Assembly: GCA_947175585.1 (NCBI GenBank)
Contig: CAMWNL010000016.1
Span: 1 to 10,629, forward strand
Length of the DNA: 10,629 nucleotides
Direction of reading: 5' to 3'
DNA from: an uncultured Bacteroidales bacterium
Lineage (GTDB): Bacteria; Bacteroidota; Bacteroidia; Bacteroidales; Muribaculaceae
Shown: piece by piece, positions 1 through 5,310 of the stretch
Layout: every line of letters starts with the position of its first letter
How positions within the stretch are numbered: the stretch's first letter is position 1
Position numbers and translations under genes: made by a program
The notes under the pieces: model-generated
Database searches by the model: none
What the model saw: the letters and a program-made list of their open reading frames with translations, nothing else
What the model was told of the DNA's origin: nothing

Positions 1-140
1 CGCGCACTTAGATGCCACGCGACAATCAGCAACACCGCCACTCCGACTACAACTGTCAGAGGGTGTGCCGACGTTATCTTTCCCAATACACCCCGGCGCT
101 TACGCCTCGACCCATATTTAGTCTGTTTTTTCTTAGCCAT
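1..140 (-). CDS. N-terminal part of a basic, single-helix membrane protein (runs off left edge)
   Basis: The reading frame opens with ATG on the minus strand (CAT at 138-140) and stays open for 46 codons to the window edge. The N-terminus is very basic (MAKKKQTKYG, then SRRKRRG). It is followed by a hydrophobic stretch near residues 29-45 (LTVVVGVAVLLIVAW), so the protein is probably anchored with its N-terminus in the cytoplasm and its bulk outside. Basic-plus-anchor starts of this kind occur in Bacteroidales cell-wall hydrolases and other exported enzymes, but nothing here identifies the family. A Bacteroidetes-type promoter lies 21 to 52 nt upstream, which supports this start. The gene is divergent from the sigma factor unit. 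Confidence 0.7.
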   Translation of the reverse strand, partial: MAKKKQTKYGSRRKRRGVLGKITSAHPLTVVVGVAVLLIVAWHLSA

Positions 141-160
141 ATTCATATTATTAATACATG

Positions 161-192
161 CAAAGTTAGTAATATGACCTAACACCTGCAAC
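161..192 (-). promoter_or_regulatory. Predicted Bacteroidetes-type promoter of the left-edge gene
   Basis: On the minus strand TAACTTTG (CAAAGTTA at 161-168) fits the Bacteroidetes -7 consensus TAnnTTTG exactly. A GTTG, partly matching the -33 element TTTG, lies about 20 nt upstream (CAAC at 189-192). The short distance to the ATG at 140 is typical. The assignment rests on consensus match only. Confidence 0.55.
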
Positions 193-231
193 ATTCCGTA
201 GCCATCGTCGCCTCTCTCTAAAGATAAATTG

Positions 232-239
232 TATTTTTG
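232..239 (+). promoter_or_regulatory. Candidate -7 element upstream of the sigma factor gene
   Basis: TATTTTTG fits TAnnTTTG and would place transcription start near 246, giving a leader of roughly 95 nt before the sigma factor ATG. I see no good TTTG about 20 nt upstream, so the site is weak. The gene could instead be read from an ECF-type promoter built on TGTAAC at 291. Confidence 0.3.
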
Positions 240-290
240 CAGATAATTGTGAACGTAATATCGGTTTAAAAGAAAAATTTTGGAGCTGAG

Positions 291-302
291 TGTAACTTTT
301 CT
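291..302 (+). repeat. 12-bp motif TGTAACTTTTCT, copy 1 (upstream of sigma factor)
   Basis: TGTAACTTTTCT occurs here, 40 nt before the sigma factor start, and again at 1504-1515, just past the terminator of the sigma unit. TGTAAC resembles -35 elements of some ECF sigma factors in other phyla. It also pairs with GTTACA at 322-327 as an inverted repeat. I see no clear matching -10 element at the expected spacing, so the role is open: an autoregulatory promoter, an operator or chance. Confidence 0.35.
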
Positions 303-341
303 GATTGAGTTTGCACCTAACGTTACAAAAACATCAAGAAA

Positions 342-836
342 ATGGAAAGTCCACCAAAAACAAGCAGGGAGTTCGCCTCTTTCGTCAAGGAGCATTCCCG
401 TATTATCAACAAGGTCTGTTGGGCCTATGCTACTCCAAAAGTCCCCTATGAGGATTTACGGCAGGAAATCCTTACCAACCTATGGTTGGGTTTAGAGCAA
501 TTCCGGGGTGCAAGCAAACTGTCAACATGGGTTTATCGGGTTGCGGTCAACTCTGCCTTAATGGCAATTCGCAATTACAAGCCGAAAGTTGAAACTCTCC
601 CCTTTGAGATTTCTGCAGTCGATATTTCTTCGGAATCAGACGATAACAAGGCGGAGCAGCTTGCGGCTCTACGCGAATTGATAAACCAACTTCTCCCGAT
701 TGAAAAGGCGATTATTCTGCTTTGGCTTGATGAATATCCATACGAAGAAATTGCAGACATTATCGGTATCGAAAGAAACAATGTGGCTACCAAACTTCAT
801 AGAATTAAAAACAAACTCATCTCAAAATCGAAATAA
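342..836 (+). CDS. ECF-type RNA polymerase sigma factor (sigma-70 family)
   Basis: This 164-residue protein has the size and two-domain layout of extracytoplasmic-function sigma factors, which direct core RNA polymerase to a small set of promoters. Region 2 spans about residues 11-80, with the core-binding helix around DLRQEILTNLW (38-48) and the promoter -10 recognition segment around FRGASKLSTWVYRVAVN (54-70). A polar linker (about 85-105) leads to region 4 at about 107-160, whose helix-turn-helix PYEEIADIIGIERNNVATKL (133-152) would read the -35 element. The ATG at 342 is chosen because region 2 follows at normal distance; there is no clear Shine-Dalgarno sequence, as usual in Bacteroidetes. 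Its stop lies one base before the start of the membrane protein gene, so the two are almost surely co-transcribed and the second is its likely regulator. The regulon and inducing signal cannot be told from sequence. Confidence 0.92.
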   Translation: MESPPKTSREFASFVKEHSRIINKVCWAYATPKVPYEDLRQEILTNLWLGLEQFRGASKLSTWVYRVAVNSALMAIRNYKPKVETLPFEISAVDISSESDDNKAEQLAALRELINQLLPIEKAIILLWLDEYPYEEIADIIGIERNNVATKLHRIKNKLISKSK

Positions 837-837
837 T

Positions 838-1386
838 ATGAACTTAGACGAACTCAAAAAAAGCATGTCTACACTCGACGACGTTCTCGCTCAAAAAAAC
901 ATCGAGCCAATCAGCTTTAACACAGAGACTTGTTCTTCGGCACAATCTCGCATAGCCAAACAATACCGCAAAAGCATTCTTAATTGTGGTGTACTGGCTG
1001 TAGTGTTCATCATTCTCTGGCTCAGCGGAACAGGCGAAAGTGCTTTCCCTGTTGCAATGAAAGGATTTCTCGGTATCTTCATGGCTGTAGCTGCAATAGT
1101 GTATATGGTTCTCTATCGCTCAATCAAAAAGATTCAGCCAGCTACTTCCACACCGATGCGTATTATGAAACAGGTAGCATCCCTCAGGCTCTATACTCTT
1201 GTTGCCGAGATCTTCTTCACCGTAGTCCTTGCTGTGTTCTTTACTATTTTCCTCAGCAATCTTTGGTCTCTCGGCACTTGGACTTTCTGGCTCGTTTCAG
1301 GTGCATTACTGGTTAGCTTAATCATTGCGTTGATAATGCTCCCAAAGAAAATCAGAGATTTCAGGGAACTAACAGCGGTTGATTAA
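838..1386 (+). CDS. Four-helix membrane protein, putative anti-sigma partner of the ECF sigma factor
   Basis: The start is ATG 838, one base after the sigma factor stop, giving 182 residues; the open frame reaches back to 700 but that part lies inside the sigma gene. A charged cytoplasmic N-terminus (MNLDELKKSMSTLDDVLAQK, 1-20) is followed by four hydrophobic segments at about 46-64, 71-93, 118-141 and 148-169. A basic loop (RSIKKIQ) follows helix 2 and the tail after helix 4 is charged. N-termini of the form M-[ND]-x-[DE]-E-L-K-K in front of membrane helices recur in Bacteroidales proteins encoded next to ECF sigma factors. By position and topology this is a candidate membrane anti-sigma factor that would hold the sigma factor through its N-terminal 40 residues. 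There is no zinc-type HxxxCxxC anti-sigma motif (only C32 and C50), so the regulatory role is inferred from context. An intrinsic terminator follows 18 nt after the stop. Confidence 0.85.
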   Translation: MNLDELKKSMSTLDDVLAQKNIEPISFNTETCSSAQSRIAKQYRKSILNCGVLAVVFIILWLSGTGESAFPVAMKGFLGIFMAVAAIVYMVLYRSIKKIQPATSTPMRIMKQVASLRLYTLVAEIFFTVVLAVFFTIFLSNLWSLGTWTFWLVSGALLVSLIIALIMLPKKIRDFRELTAVD

Positions 1387-1404
1387 TCGCTCCTCGCTTA
1401 CAAA

Positions 1405-1438
1405 ACACTCTCATACATTAAGATGGGAGCGTTTTTTT
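1405..1438 (+). terminator. Intrinsic terminator of the sigma/membrane-protein unit
   Basis: ACACTCTCAT (1405-1414) pairs with ATGGGAGCGT (1423-1432), a 10-bp stem with one mismatch and one G-U pair. The loop is 8 nt, and a run of seven T starts at 1432. It lies 18 nt past the stop of the membrane protein. Confidence 0.8.
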
Positions 1439-1503
1439 ACGTAGATTGAGGATTCGGGGGAATCATAATTCATCACTGCTCGATATAGTATTTATCTCCT
1501 AAT

Positions 1504-1515
1504 TGTAACTTTTCT
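1504..1515 (+). repeat. 12-bp motif TGTAACTTTTCT, copy 2 (downstream of sigma unit)
   Basis: This is identical to 291-302. A further TGTAAC follows at 1517-1522, so two TGTAACTT units lie 13 nt apart. A GTC lies 15 nt after the second unit (1538-1540), a loose match to ECF promoters of the TGTAAC / CGTC kind. If real it could be a target of the neighbouring sigma factor; evidence is sequence similarity only. Confidence 0.3.
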
Positions 1516-1701
1516 CTGTAACTTACAAATTTTCAGAGTCTAAAACTTTTGTATTCCAACTCTTTTGTAGAATAGTAAACAAAGTCAGAATCATCAATAA
1601 CTCTATTTCTAAAAGGTCATAAATGCTTATTTATAGACTGAAAACATTGATTTTCACGCCAAATGAGACAAATGTCCCACTGACTATCAGATATTTTTTT
1701 G

Positions 1702-1709
1702 TAAATTTG
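1702..1709 (+). promoter_or_regulatory. Candidate -7 element of the three-gene cluster
   Basis: TAAATTTG fits TAnnTTTG and sits 22 nt before the ATG at 1732, a normal leader distance. The -33 position lacks an obvious TTTG, so this is a moderate call. Confidence 0.4.
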
Positions 1710-1731
1710 CTTAATTAGAGATGATAGACTC

Positions 1732-1971
1732 ATGAAACATTGGCAGAAAATATCAGGTTGTGTAATCTTCGGATTAGGAGCAGTCATAGAATTGCTCTTG
1801 GTCTGCAACGCATATCTCGATCTTAAATACATCGTAAAACCATTCGATATTCAGGACATAATTGAAAGAATATACCTGAGTATTGACTAACTTTCATGCG
1901 CCATATGGATAAACTACCTTGTGACACTCGGACTGTTTGTTTACTTGTGGAAGAAAGGAGGTAAGCAATGA
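1732..1971 (+). pseudogene. Small two-helix membrane protein gene interrupted by an in-frame TAA
   Basis: From ATG 1732 the frame encodes 52 residues, starting MKHWQKISGC, to TAA 1888-1890. It then continues in the same frame for 26 more codons to TGA 1969-1971. The first part carries one membrane segment at about residues 9-27 (GCVIFGLGAVIELLLVC). The part after the stop carries a second (CAIWINYLVTLGLFVYLW) followed by the basic tail KKGGKQ. The continued frame, the matching second helix and the ATGA overlap with the next gene (ATG 1968) all indicate an original 79-codon protein with one nonsense change. Alternatives are a functional 52-residue product, suppression of the stop, or a sequencing error. 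No ATG in this frame follows the stop. Function is unknown; conservation of the overlap suggests it was translated together with the next gene. Confidence 0.7.
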
Positions 1972-2687
1972 AACAACGGCATAAAATAATTGGTATTATC
2001 GCTGGAGCAATAATCATATTGTTCTTGATTGCTCTATATATCATTGGTACAAAGATGGGGTTTAGTGCTAAACGATATAGAGAGATGGATCAATCTGAGA
2101 TAGTTGCAAGAATAGACAATTATATCAATAAAAATGGACGATTGCCTGCTTCTTTGTCTGAATTAGGGTTTGAGCAGACTCCGGGATTTTACTGTTATAA
2201 AGGCAATACTCTCAATCTTATCAAAACCCATTGGGATTCTGAGAATGAATATGTACTTGAATTTTGGGATCATGACCGCGCGCCTAAAACTTGGCAATAT
2301 TCATCAGAGTATAAGAAATGGTTTGATCATGAATATTTTGAATTTGAGCCGCCGATTAATATAGACACAATTCGCGGAATTTACAAAGTATATTACAGTC
2401 CAAGAGACGAAATGCAAATAGATATAGACAGTCTCCGAAAGAACGAAAATATCACATTACTCTTGGACTATGATCGCGAAAAAAAGGGAGATTCTTTAGC
2501 CTATCTAAAATTCTTATCATGTGATACATTAAGGATGGAAGGATGGGTTGCATTCAACTCTCATCAATTACCTCAATATTTGAAGGAATTTGGTATGTGG
2601 AAGTATTACGATGGAGAAGGGAACTGTTATCGTAAATTCTGGAACTACAAACAAAATGGCAAACTGTTATATGAAACTGACCGATAA
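1968..2687 (+). CDS. Membrane-anchored protein of unknown function with a possible pilin-like fold
   Basis: The protein has 239 residues. The start ATG 1968 overlaps the TGA of the interrupted upstream gene and is preceded by a textbook Shine-Dalgarno sequence, AAGGAGGT (1955-1962), five bases upstream. That is rare in this phylum, though it is also part of the KKGGK codons upstream. A short basic N-terminus precedes one strong membrane helix (about residues 8-27), so the rest should be periplasmic. Residues about 45-115 (IDNYINKNGRLPASLSELGF, then an aromatic-rich segment) recall the soluble part of type II pseudopilins, where a helix leads to a 'G-x-x-P-x-x-L' turn. This resemblance is weak, and no prepilin peptidase site (G before F with E at +5) is present. 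The C-terminal 70 residues are rich in W, Y and K and end in ETDR. The last 17 nt overlap the next gene. I cannot assign a function. Confidence 0.85.
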   Translation: MKQRHKIIGIIAGAIIILFLIALYIIGTKMGFSAKRYREMDQSEIVARIDNYINKNGRLPASLSELGFEQTPGFYCYKGNTLNLIKTHWDSENEYVLEFWDHDRAPKTWQYSSEYKKWFDHEYFEFEPPINIDTIRGIYKVYYSPRDEMQIDIDSLRKNENITLLLDYDREKKGDSLAYLKFLSCDTLRMEGWVAFNSHQLPQYLKEFGMWKYYDGEGNCYRKFWNYKQNGKLLYETDR

Positions 2688-2689
2688 AC
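2671..2689 (+). repeat. 19-bp exact repeat, copy 1 (junction of two overlapping genes)
   Basis: ATGAAACTGACCGATAAAC spans the end of the 239-residue protein (read as ETDR and stop) and the start of the 250-residue protein (read as MKLTDK). The same 19 bases recur at 3593-3611 on the same strand. The match does not extend on either side. Confidence 0.85.
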
Positions 2690-3423
2690 CTCAGACGGTT
2701 AATAATCTAAAATGTATATTGTGTGCATTAGTTTTGCTTACCTTGACCACTTTCATTGGCAGTAGTCAGACTTTTCTCACAAAATACTCTAAACTGACAA
2801 AGAAGAATCTAAATGAATTTTTCTTTGATTGGAAATCGTATTCGGATAGCATCAACTCGAATAATACTATCTCTGACAGTATAATAAGGGATATTGTAAT
2901 GTGGAATAATCTGACTGTTAATCTTGAAGGATACTACCCAAATAAACCAAAATATAATGTTATACCTCAGATAATTGAAGTTGAAAGGTATTATCTTGAT
3001 GTAGATACCATAATGGCGAGATTGTGCTTAGGCTTCCCGGAATTTATAGAAGATTTGAAAGAGGAGAAATGTGTTGTTGATAGTGTGACTCCATTTCTGC
3101 CATTGCGAAGTCTATATCTCACATCTGACATAGACAAGAAACTGTCTTCATTTGTAGGTGGATTAAAGTGTGGAGATAAGATGGGAAAAATAAATAAGAA
3201 TAATATCAAGAAGCTTAAGAAATATATCCCGGTGGATTATGGCCATTGGGGTGGTTATTGGTGGTTCATTTCGTTCCCGATAATCACTCATATTTTTTAT
3301 GCCGATAATTTAATTGCAGTAATGAGAAGAACAAGCTGGTGGACCGGTGATGTGATATGGTATGTTAAAGAAAATGGTCAATTTGTAAGGCGATCGGATC
3401 CAGTTACAACATGGGTAGAATAA
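2671..3423 (+). CDS. Exported protein of unknown function
   Basis: I take ATG 2671 as the start (250 residues). The frame is open further upstream, but that lies inside the preceding gene, and the signal peptide fits only the 2671 start or ATG 2656 just ahead. MKLTDKPQTV is followed by a hydrophobic core (about 15-29, CILCALVLLTLTTFI) and GSSQ, consistent with a Sec signal peptide cut near residue 32. No lipobox is seen. The mature part is polar, lysine-rich in the middle and tryptophan-rich near the end (about 190-250; HWGGYWWF, SWWTGDVIWYV), which suggests a beta-rich or envelope-bound fold. It overlaps the preceding gene by 17 nt, so the two are probably translated together and may act as a pair in the periplasm. 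I recognise no family. Confidence 0.82.
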   Translation: MKLTDKPQTVNNLKCILCALVLLTLTTFIGSSQTFLTKYSKLTKKNLNEFFFDWKSYSDSINSNNTISDSIIRDIVMWNNLTVNLEGYYPNKPKYNVIPQIIEVERYYLDVDTIMARLCLGFPEFIEDLKEEKCVVDSVTPFLPLRSLYLTSDIDKKLSSFVGGLKCGDKMGKINKNNIKKLKKYIPVDYGHWGGYWWFISFPIITHIFYADNLIAVMRRTSWWTGDVIWYVKENGQFVRRSDPVTTWVE

Positions 3424-3462
3424 TAAAGCCATCTGCATAATACCAAAACTCATTTTTAAGAT

Positions 3463-3590
3463 ATGAAAATACCCGAATAAGGATAATAGCTATTTCGATT
3501 TTGTTATCGACAATGCAATCTGATTGCAAGATATATAGTCCTTTCATCGGGCAACGGGTAAATAGTTATGTCATATATAATGCGTCGTGA
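3463..3590 (+). pseudogene. Frameshifted remnant of a small exported-protein gene
   Basis: ATG 3463 is followed by four A and after five codons meets a stop (MKIPE). If the A-run had five bases the frame would read MKNTRIRIIAISILLSTMQS, then DCKIYSPFIGQ and on to TGA 3588-3590, about 42 residues. That is a clean signal-peptide shape: a basic start, hydrophobic IIAISILL and a Cys at 22. The shifted frame is actually open from 3441. A second shift near 3560-3580 would let it end in RRDNETDR and stop at 3609, like the tail of the 239-residue protein. This is best read as decayed coding sequence after the cluster; a slippage-switched gene is a less likely alternative. Confidence 0.45.
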
Positions 3591-3592
3591 TA

Positions 3593-3611
3593 ATGAAACT
3601 GACCGATAAAC
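3593..3611 (+). repeat. 19-bp exact repeat, copy 2
   Basis: This is identical to 2671-2689, 922 bp downstream. Here too the bases can be read both as ETDR-stop (stop at 3607-3609) and as a new MKLTDK start. That second frame runs only 27 codons (MKLTDKRFCIAWTYWRERVF and on, to TGA near 3676). It looks like the junction of a second, now degraded, copy of the same gene pair. Confidence 0.8.
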
Positions 3612-3705
3612 GATTTTGTATAGCGTGGACTTATTGGAGGGAGAGAGTTTTTGATTGCCCCTGCAAGATGTGTTGAATGGGAAACCCCTCGACTCGATTT
3701 TATCG
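3612..3705. other. Non-coding gap between convergent units
   Basis: No gene and no convincing terminator for either direction is seen. Only a 4-bp hairpin (CGATAAAATCG, minus-strand sense, just after the ATPase stop) is visible. Confidence 0.3.
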
Positions 3706-4959
3706 TTACAGTTCAAGAGAGTTTTCCTTCAATAAGAAGTCATACACGCTCATGGTTGTGATACCGTTATTGTCTCTCTCCACTAAAATGGGATTTCCTA
3801 CAATCACTATCTTCTTAAATGAATCGTCAACGTTGCGAAGTGAGTTTTGCTCCTGTGCGACCTTTTCATAAGAGTCAAGCCGGTAGGCGGACTGTATATA
3901 ATATCTCTGGTTGCCCTTGTTCGCTACAAAGTCAACTTCATAGCTGACTCGCTTTTGGTTGCCATTCCCATCACGGATTACTAATGGTACGATTCCAACG
4001 TCAACATTAAATCCCCTCACACGAAGTTCATTGTAGATAATATTCTCCATCATGTGCGTCTTTTCGAGCTGTCGAAAATTCAGTCTTGCATTGCGCAGAC
4101 CAAGATCCACAAAATAATATTTATAGGGCGTGTCAATATACTTTTTTCCCTTGATATCATATCGTTGTGATTTCTCAACAAGAAATGAATCACAGATGTA
4201 GGCAAGATAATTCTTTATGGTCTTATCAGAAAGCTTTACTTTCTTTTCACTTTGGAATGTGTTAGCGAGCTTACTCGGATTAGTCAGGCAGCCGATATTT
4301 GACGAAATAATATCAAGCAGAATTTCCAATTCCTCATCATGCTTTACATTATAACGTTCCTTTATATCAGTGATATAAGTTTCTGCAAATAATGCTTTGA
4401 GATATTCAGCCTTTCGTTCTTCTGACTTATATTCCAATATCTGAGGTAATCCTCCATAAGTCATAAACTCCTCAAAAGCCAATTCCGTATCCTTATCGGT
4501 TGCGGACATAAATTCCCTGAAATTTAATGGAAATACCTTTATTTCCTCCCCTCGTCCTCGAAAAGTGGTTATAACGTCCTTAGACAGGAACCGTGCGTTA
4601 CTGCCCGTAACGTAAACATCAGCATTCTTAATTTTCAAATAACTATTGAGCACATCTTCAAACTCGTCAACCAACTGAATCTCATCAATGAGAATATAAT
4701 ACATCTCCTTATCTATCATTTTGGAATCAATGAACTCCAATAGATTGTCCGGGTTGCGGAGAGACTTGTTTCTCCGGTTCTCCAAATCTATTTTAATGAT
4801 ATGATCAGATGAAACACCCTCTGCCTCCAACCAGTCGGCAAACAAATCGAACAGAAGGAAAGATTTACCACTTCGGCGTACGCCGGTAATAATCTTTATC
4901 ATTCCGTTATGACGACTTTCTATAACCTTGTCAAGATATATTTTTCTTTCTATTCTCAT
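3706..4959 (-). CDS. AAA_14 / DUF4143 ATPase
   Basis: The protein has 417 residues from ATG 4959 (MRIERKIYLDKVIESRHNG, the usual opening of the family). ATGs at 4980 and 5004 are in frame, but 5004 precedes the predicted transcription start. The N-terminal AAA_14 domain shows Walker A GVRRSGKS (26-33), Walker B YYILIDEIQ (87-95, D92 E93), sensor-like TGSNA (118-122) and an arginine-finger candidate FRGRG (133-137). A helical winged-helix-like middle leads to the C-terminal DUF4143 part. It has the PD-(D/E)xK-like pattern NELRVRGFNVDVG, then YEVDF (E341, D343), then YYIQSAY, where Q356 takes the place of the usual catalytic acid and lysine pair, so nuclease activity is doubtful. Length is normal. 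Members are very common in Bacteroidales and archaea, often as solitary genes, and the role is not established; toxin, defence or mobile-element links have been suggested. It faces the decayed gene cluster and has its own promoter and dyad. Confidence 0.93.
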   Translation of the reverse strand: MRIERKIYLDKVIESRHNGMIKIITGVRRSGKSFLLFDLFADWLEAEGVSSDHIIKIDLENRRNKSLRNPDNLLEFIDSKMIDKEMYYILIDEIQLVDEFEDVLNSYLKIKNADVYVTGSNARFLSKDVITTFRGRGEEIKVFPLNFREFMSATDKDTELAFEEFMTYGGLPQILEYKSEERKAEYLKALFAETYITDIKERYNVKHDEELEILLDIISSNIGCLTNPSKLANTFQSEKKVKLSDKTIKNYLAYICDSFLVEKSQRYDIKGKKYIDTPYKYYFVDLGLRNARLNFRQLEKTHMMENIIYNELRVRGFNVDVGIVPLVIRDGNGNQKRVSYEVDFVANKGNQRYYIQSAYRLDSYEKVAQEQNSLRNVDDSFKKIVIVGNPILVERDNNGITTMSVYDFLLKENSLEL

Positions 4960-4962
4960 AAC

Positions 4963-5000
4963 ATTCCGAATGAATGTCATTTGTGACACTTTTTCGGAAT
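4963..5000. promoter_or_regulatory. 38-bp interrupted dyad over the ATPase gene's predicted transcription start
   Basis: The layout is ATTCCGAA (4963-4970), 4 nt, TGTCA (4975-4979), TTTG, TGACA (4984-4988), 4 nt, TTCGGAAT (4993-5000). Both arms are perfect and symmetric about the centre. It lies between the -7 element (5002-5009) and the ATG at 4959, covering the start point and the whole leader. It could be an operator for a dimeric repressor, or an RNA hairpin that controls translation; the sequence cannot tell these apart. Confidence 0.65.
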
Positions 5001-5001
5001 A

Positions 5002-5033
5002 CAAAGTTAGCCATTAATTTTACTAAGGCCAAA
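5002..5033 (-). promoter_or_regulatory. Bacteroidetes-type promoter of the ATPase gene
   Basis: On the minus strand TTTG (CAAA at 5030-5033), a 20-nt spacer and TAACTTTG (CAAAGTTA at 5002-5009) match both consensus elements at the right spacing. Predicted transcription start is near 4996, giving a leader of about 37 nt to ATG 4959. Confidence 0.75.
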
Positions 5034-5048
5034 TAATTAGGAATCATT

Positions 5049-5217
5049 TCACTTTACCCGTCTCAAAAGCCTATTTAGCAAACTTCTTGCAATTTCTTGA
5101 GATGTTTGGAGACGGCTCGATCAGAGATCGAAAGCATTGTCGCAAGTTCATTAATAATCACTGAAGGAATAATCCTGTAATATTCTAACAGAACATGTCC
5201 CTTATTTCTAAAACTTT
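5049..5217 (-). pseudogene. Frameshifted winged helix-turn-helix remnant
   Basis: One minus-strand frame reads LLEYYRIIPSVIINELATML from 5191, then SISDRAVSKHLKKLQE, to a TAA at 5077-5075. The next frame picks up at 5087 as SLLNRLLRRVK and ends at TGA 5051-5049. Joined, they give the classic pattern 'ELAxxLxISxRAVxKHLKKLQExxLLxRxxRRV' of a winged HTH. It resembles the C-terminal wing of RecG-like/AlbA_2-type ATP-binding proteins, or a MarR/DeoR-like reader. No upstream domain survives: going back, the frame runs into the hairpin at 5218-5255 and a stop. It is a decayed fragment lying behind the ATPase promoter, and its stop lies 16 nt upstream of that promoter. Confidence 0.6.
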
Positions 5218-5255
5218 GTAGGGATGCCCCCGGATAAAACCGAGAGCATCCCTAC
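5218..5255 (-). terminator. Strong hairpin closing the right-hand operon
   Basis: GTAGGGATGC (5218-5227) and GCATCCCTAC (5246-5255) are perfect inverted repeats. In minus-strand RNA the stem extends inward by six more pairs, using two G-U pairs, to a UUUUAU loop, about 16 bp in all. It lies 55 nt past the stop of the last operon gene. The downstream tail on the minus strand (AAAGTTTTAG) is only weakly U-rich, so termination efficiency is uncertain. Confidence 0.5.
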
Positions 5256-5310
5256 ATTGATAATCCAGTGATTGGATGATAAATATTCGCTGAGTAATCC
5301 TTACCGATTT

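Larger units (their letters stand above)
1439..1731. other. AT-rich intergenic stretch without a recognisable gene
   Basis: No reading frame of convincing length or composition is seen on either strand. The stretch contains a tandem pair of TGTAAC motifs (1504-1509 and 1517-1522), the second forming the near-palindrome TGTAACTTACA (1517-1527). At its right end is a candidate -7 element for the downstream cluster. The fall in GC after the terminator marks the left edge of the AT-rich accessory stretch. Confidence 0.5.

Noticed and set aside
984..1316. Plus-strand open frame of 110 codons
   Set aside because: It is an out-of-frame shadow of the four-helix membrane protein.
1480..1540. Minus-strand fragment reading KLQLGDKYYIEQ and stop
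   Set aside because: It is only about 18 open codons with no partner frame, too short to call a gene remnant.
3504..3716. Minus-strand open frame of 70 codons
   Set aside because: It has no start signals or family resemblance, and crosses the repeat copy and the end of the ATPase gene; better explained as chance in decayed DNA.
3706..4959. ATPase as part of a toxin-antitoxin or defence pair with the unknown cluster
   Set aside because: The genes converge, have separate promoters and are separated by decayed DNA; nothing links them functionally.
5117..5131. Palindrome TCGATC-AGA-GATCGA
   Set aside because: It falls inside the HTH remnant coding sequence, has no promoter beside it, and is short enough to be chance.
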